NCBI RefSeq assembly: GCF_000969835.1
Contig: NZ_KQ033912.1
Location: forward strand, 3,421,321 to 3,485,320
Source of the DNA: Parabacteroides goldsteinii DSM 19448 = WAL 12034
Lineage (GTDB): Bacteria > Bacteroidota > Bacteroidia > Bacteroidales > Tannerellaceae
DNA: 64,000 nt
Direction of reading: 5' to 3'
Shown here in pieces: positions 63,844 through 64,000 of the stretch (positions are counted from its first letter, which is position 1; the number at the start of each line of letters is the position of its first letter). The position numbers and the translations under genes were made by a program. Below the pieces are notes generated by a model. It did no database searches, was not told the origin of the DNA, and worked only from the letters and a program-made list of their open reading frames with translations.

Positions 63844-64000
63844 ATGGCGACTATTAAAATTAAACAAATTAAGAGTAGAATTAAGTGCCCGAAAGACCAA
63901 AAAAGAACACTTGATGCACTGGGCCTGACAAAGTTGAACCGTGTAGTAGAGCATGAAGCTACTCCGGCTATCTTAGGCATGGTTGAGAAAGTGAAACATT
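63844..64000 (+). CDS. rpmD: 50S ribosomal protein L30 (3' end outside window)
   Basis: The frame from ATG 63844 reads MATIKIKQIKSRIKCPKDQK, and later ALGLTKLNRVVEHEATPAILGMVEKVKH, which is L30. It is open at the right edge; the family has about 58-60 residues, so only a few codons are missing. A GGGAGGAAAA stretch precedes the ATG. Confidence 0.93.
   Translation, partial: MATIKIKQIKSRIKCPKDQKRTLDALGLTKLNRVVEHEATPAILGMVEKVKH

Overview
The window is a Bacteroidales chromosome segment, most likely Parabacteroides. The evidence is the phylum-type promoters (TTG or TTTG, about 20 nt, then TAnnTTTG), an ECF sigma/FecR/SusC/SusD locus, an LptB/OstA/SurA envelope set, a str-S10-spc ribosomal cluster with no tuf after fusA, and a DUF6383-like surface-layer protein behind what looks like an invertible promoter. 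The genus is an inference; no rRNA or tRNA gene was seen.

Region 1 (1-14693) is an AT-rich peptide natural-product (RiPP) locus of the 'GG-Bacteroidales' type. It holds a DxD/GWGxED glycosyltransferase cut by the window edge, a stand-alone LytTR regulator, two Gly-Gly-leader precursor peptides with Cys-rich cores, two six-bladed beta-propeller lipoproteins, a radical SAM/SPASM maturase, its pseudo-radical-SAM partner, a short LanC-like protein, a GT4 glycosyltransferase, a C39-peptidase ABC exporter, a GT2-GT4 fusion and an HlyD-type adaptor. The precursor-propeller-rSAM block is a tandem duplication of about 2.2 kb. The duplication left a truncated rSAM gene joined to a LytTR remnant and two precursors with nearly identical leaders and diverged cores. 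The model is: modify and perhaps glycosylate the core, cleave after Gly-Gly, export.

Region 2 (14772-18756) has an unknown 155-aa gene. It is followed by an HU-related protein and three tightly packed genes that look like a holin, an M15 endolysin and a one-piece spanin, then a BspA-type leucine-rich-repeat surface protein.

Region 3 (18885-36321) is housekeeping: lptB, a CPBP protease, an RRM protein, tig, clpP, clpX, recQ, guaB, and an envelope operon of three SurA-like proteins, an OstA/LptA-like protein, a small membrane protein and mutL.

Region 4 (36363-45212) is a small polysaccharide-utilisation-type locus: ECF sigma factor, FecR anti-sigma, SusC with an STN signalling domain, SusD, and a six-hairpin-glycosidase-like protein.

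Region 5 (45299-51599) has a divergent HU-like/VirE pair around an inverted repeat. After it comes a 199-bp segment bounded by 34-bp inverted repeats that carries a leftward promoter, then a 1160-aa S-layer-type glycoprotein gene. This fits phase variation by DNA inversion, with the OFF state captured here.

Region 6 (52037-64000) is the ribosomal protein cluster rpsL to rpmD, the last gene cut by the window edge.
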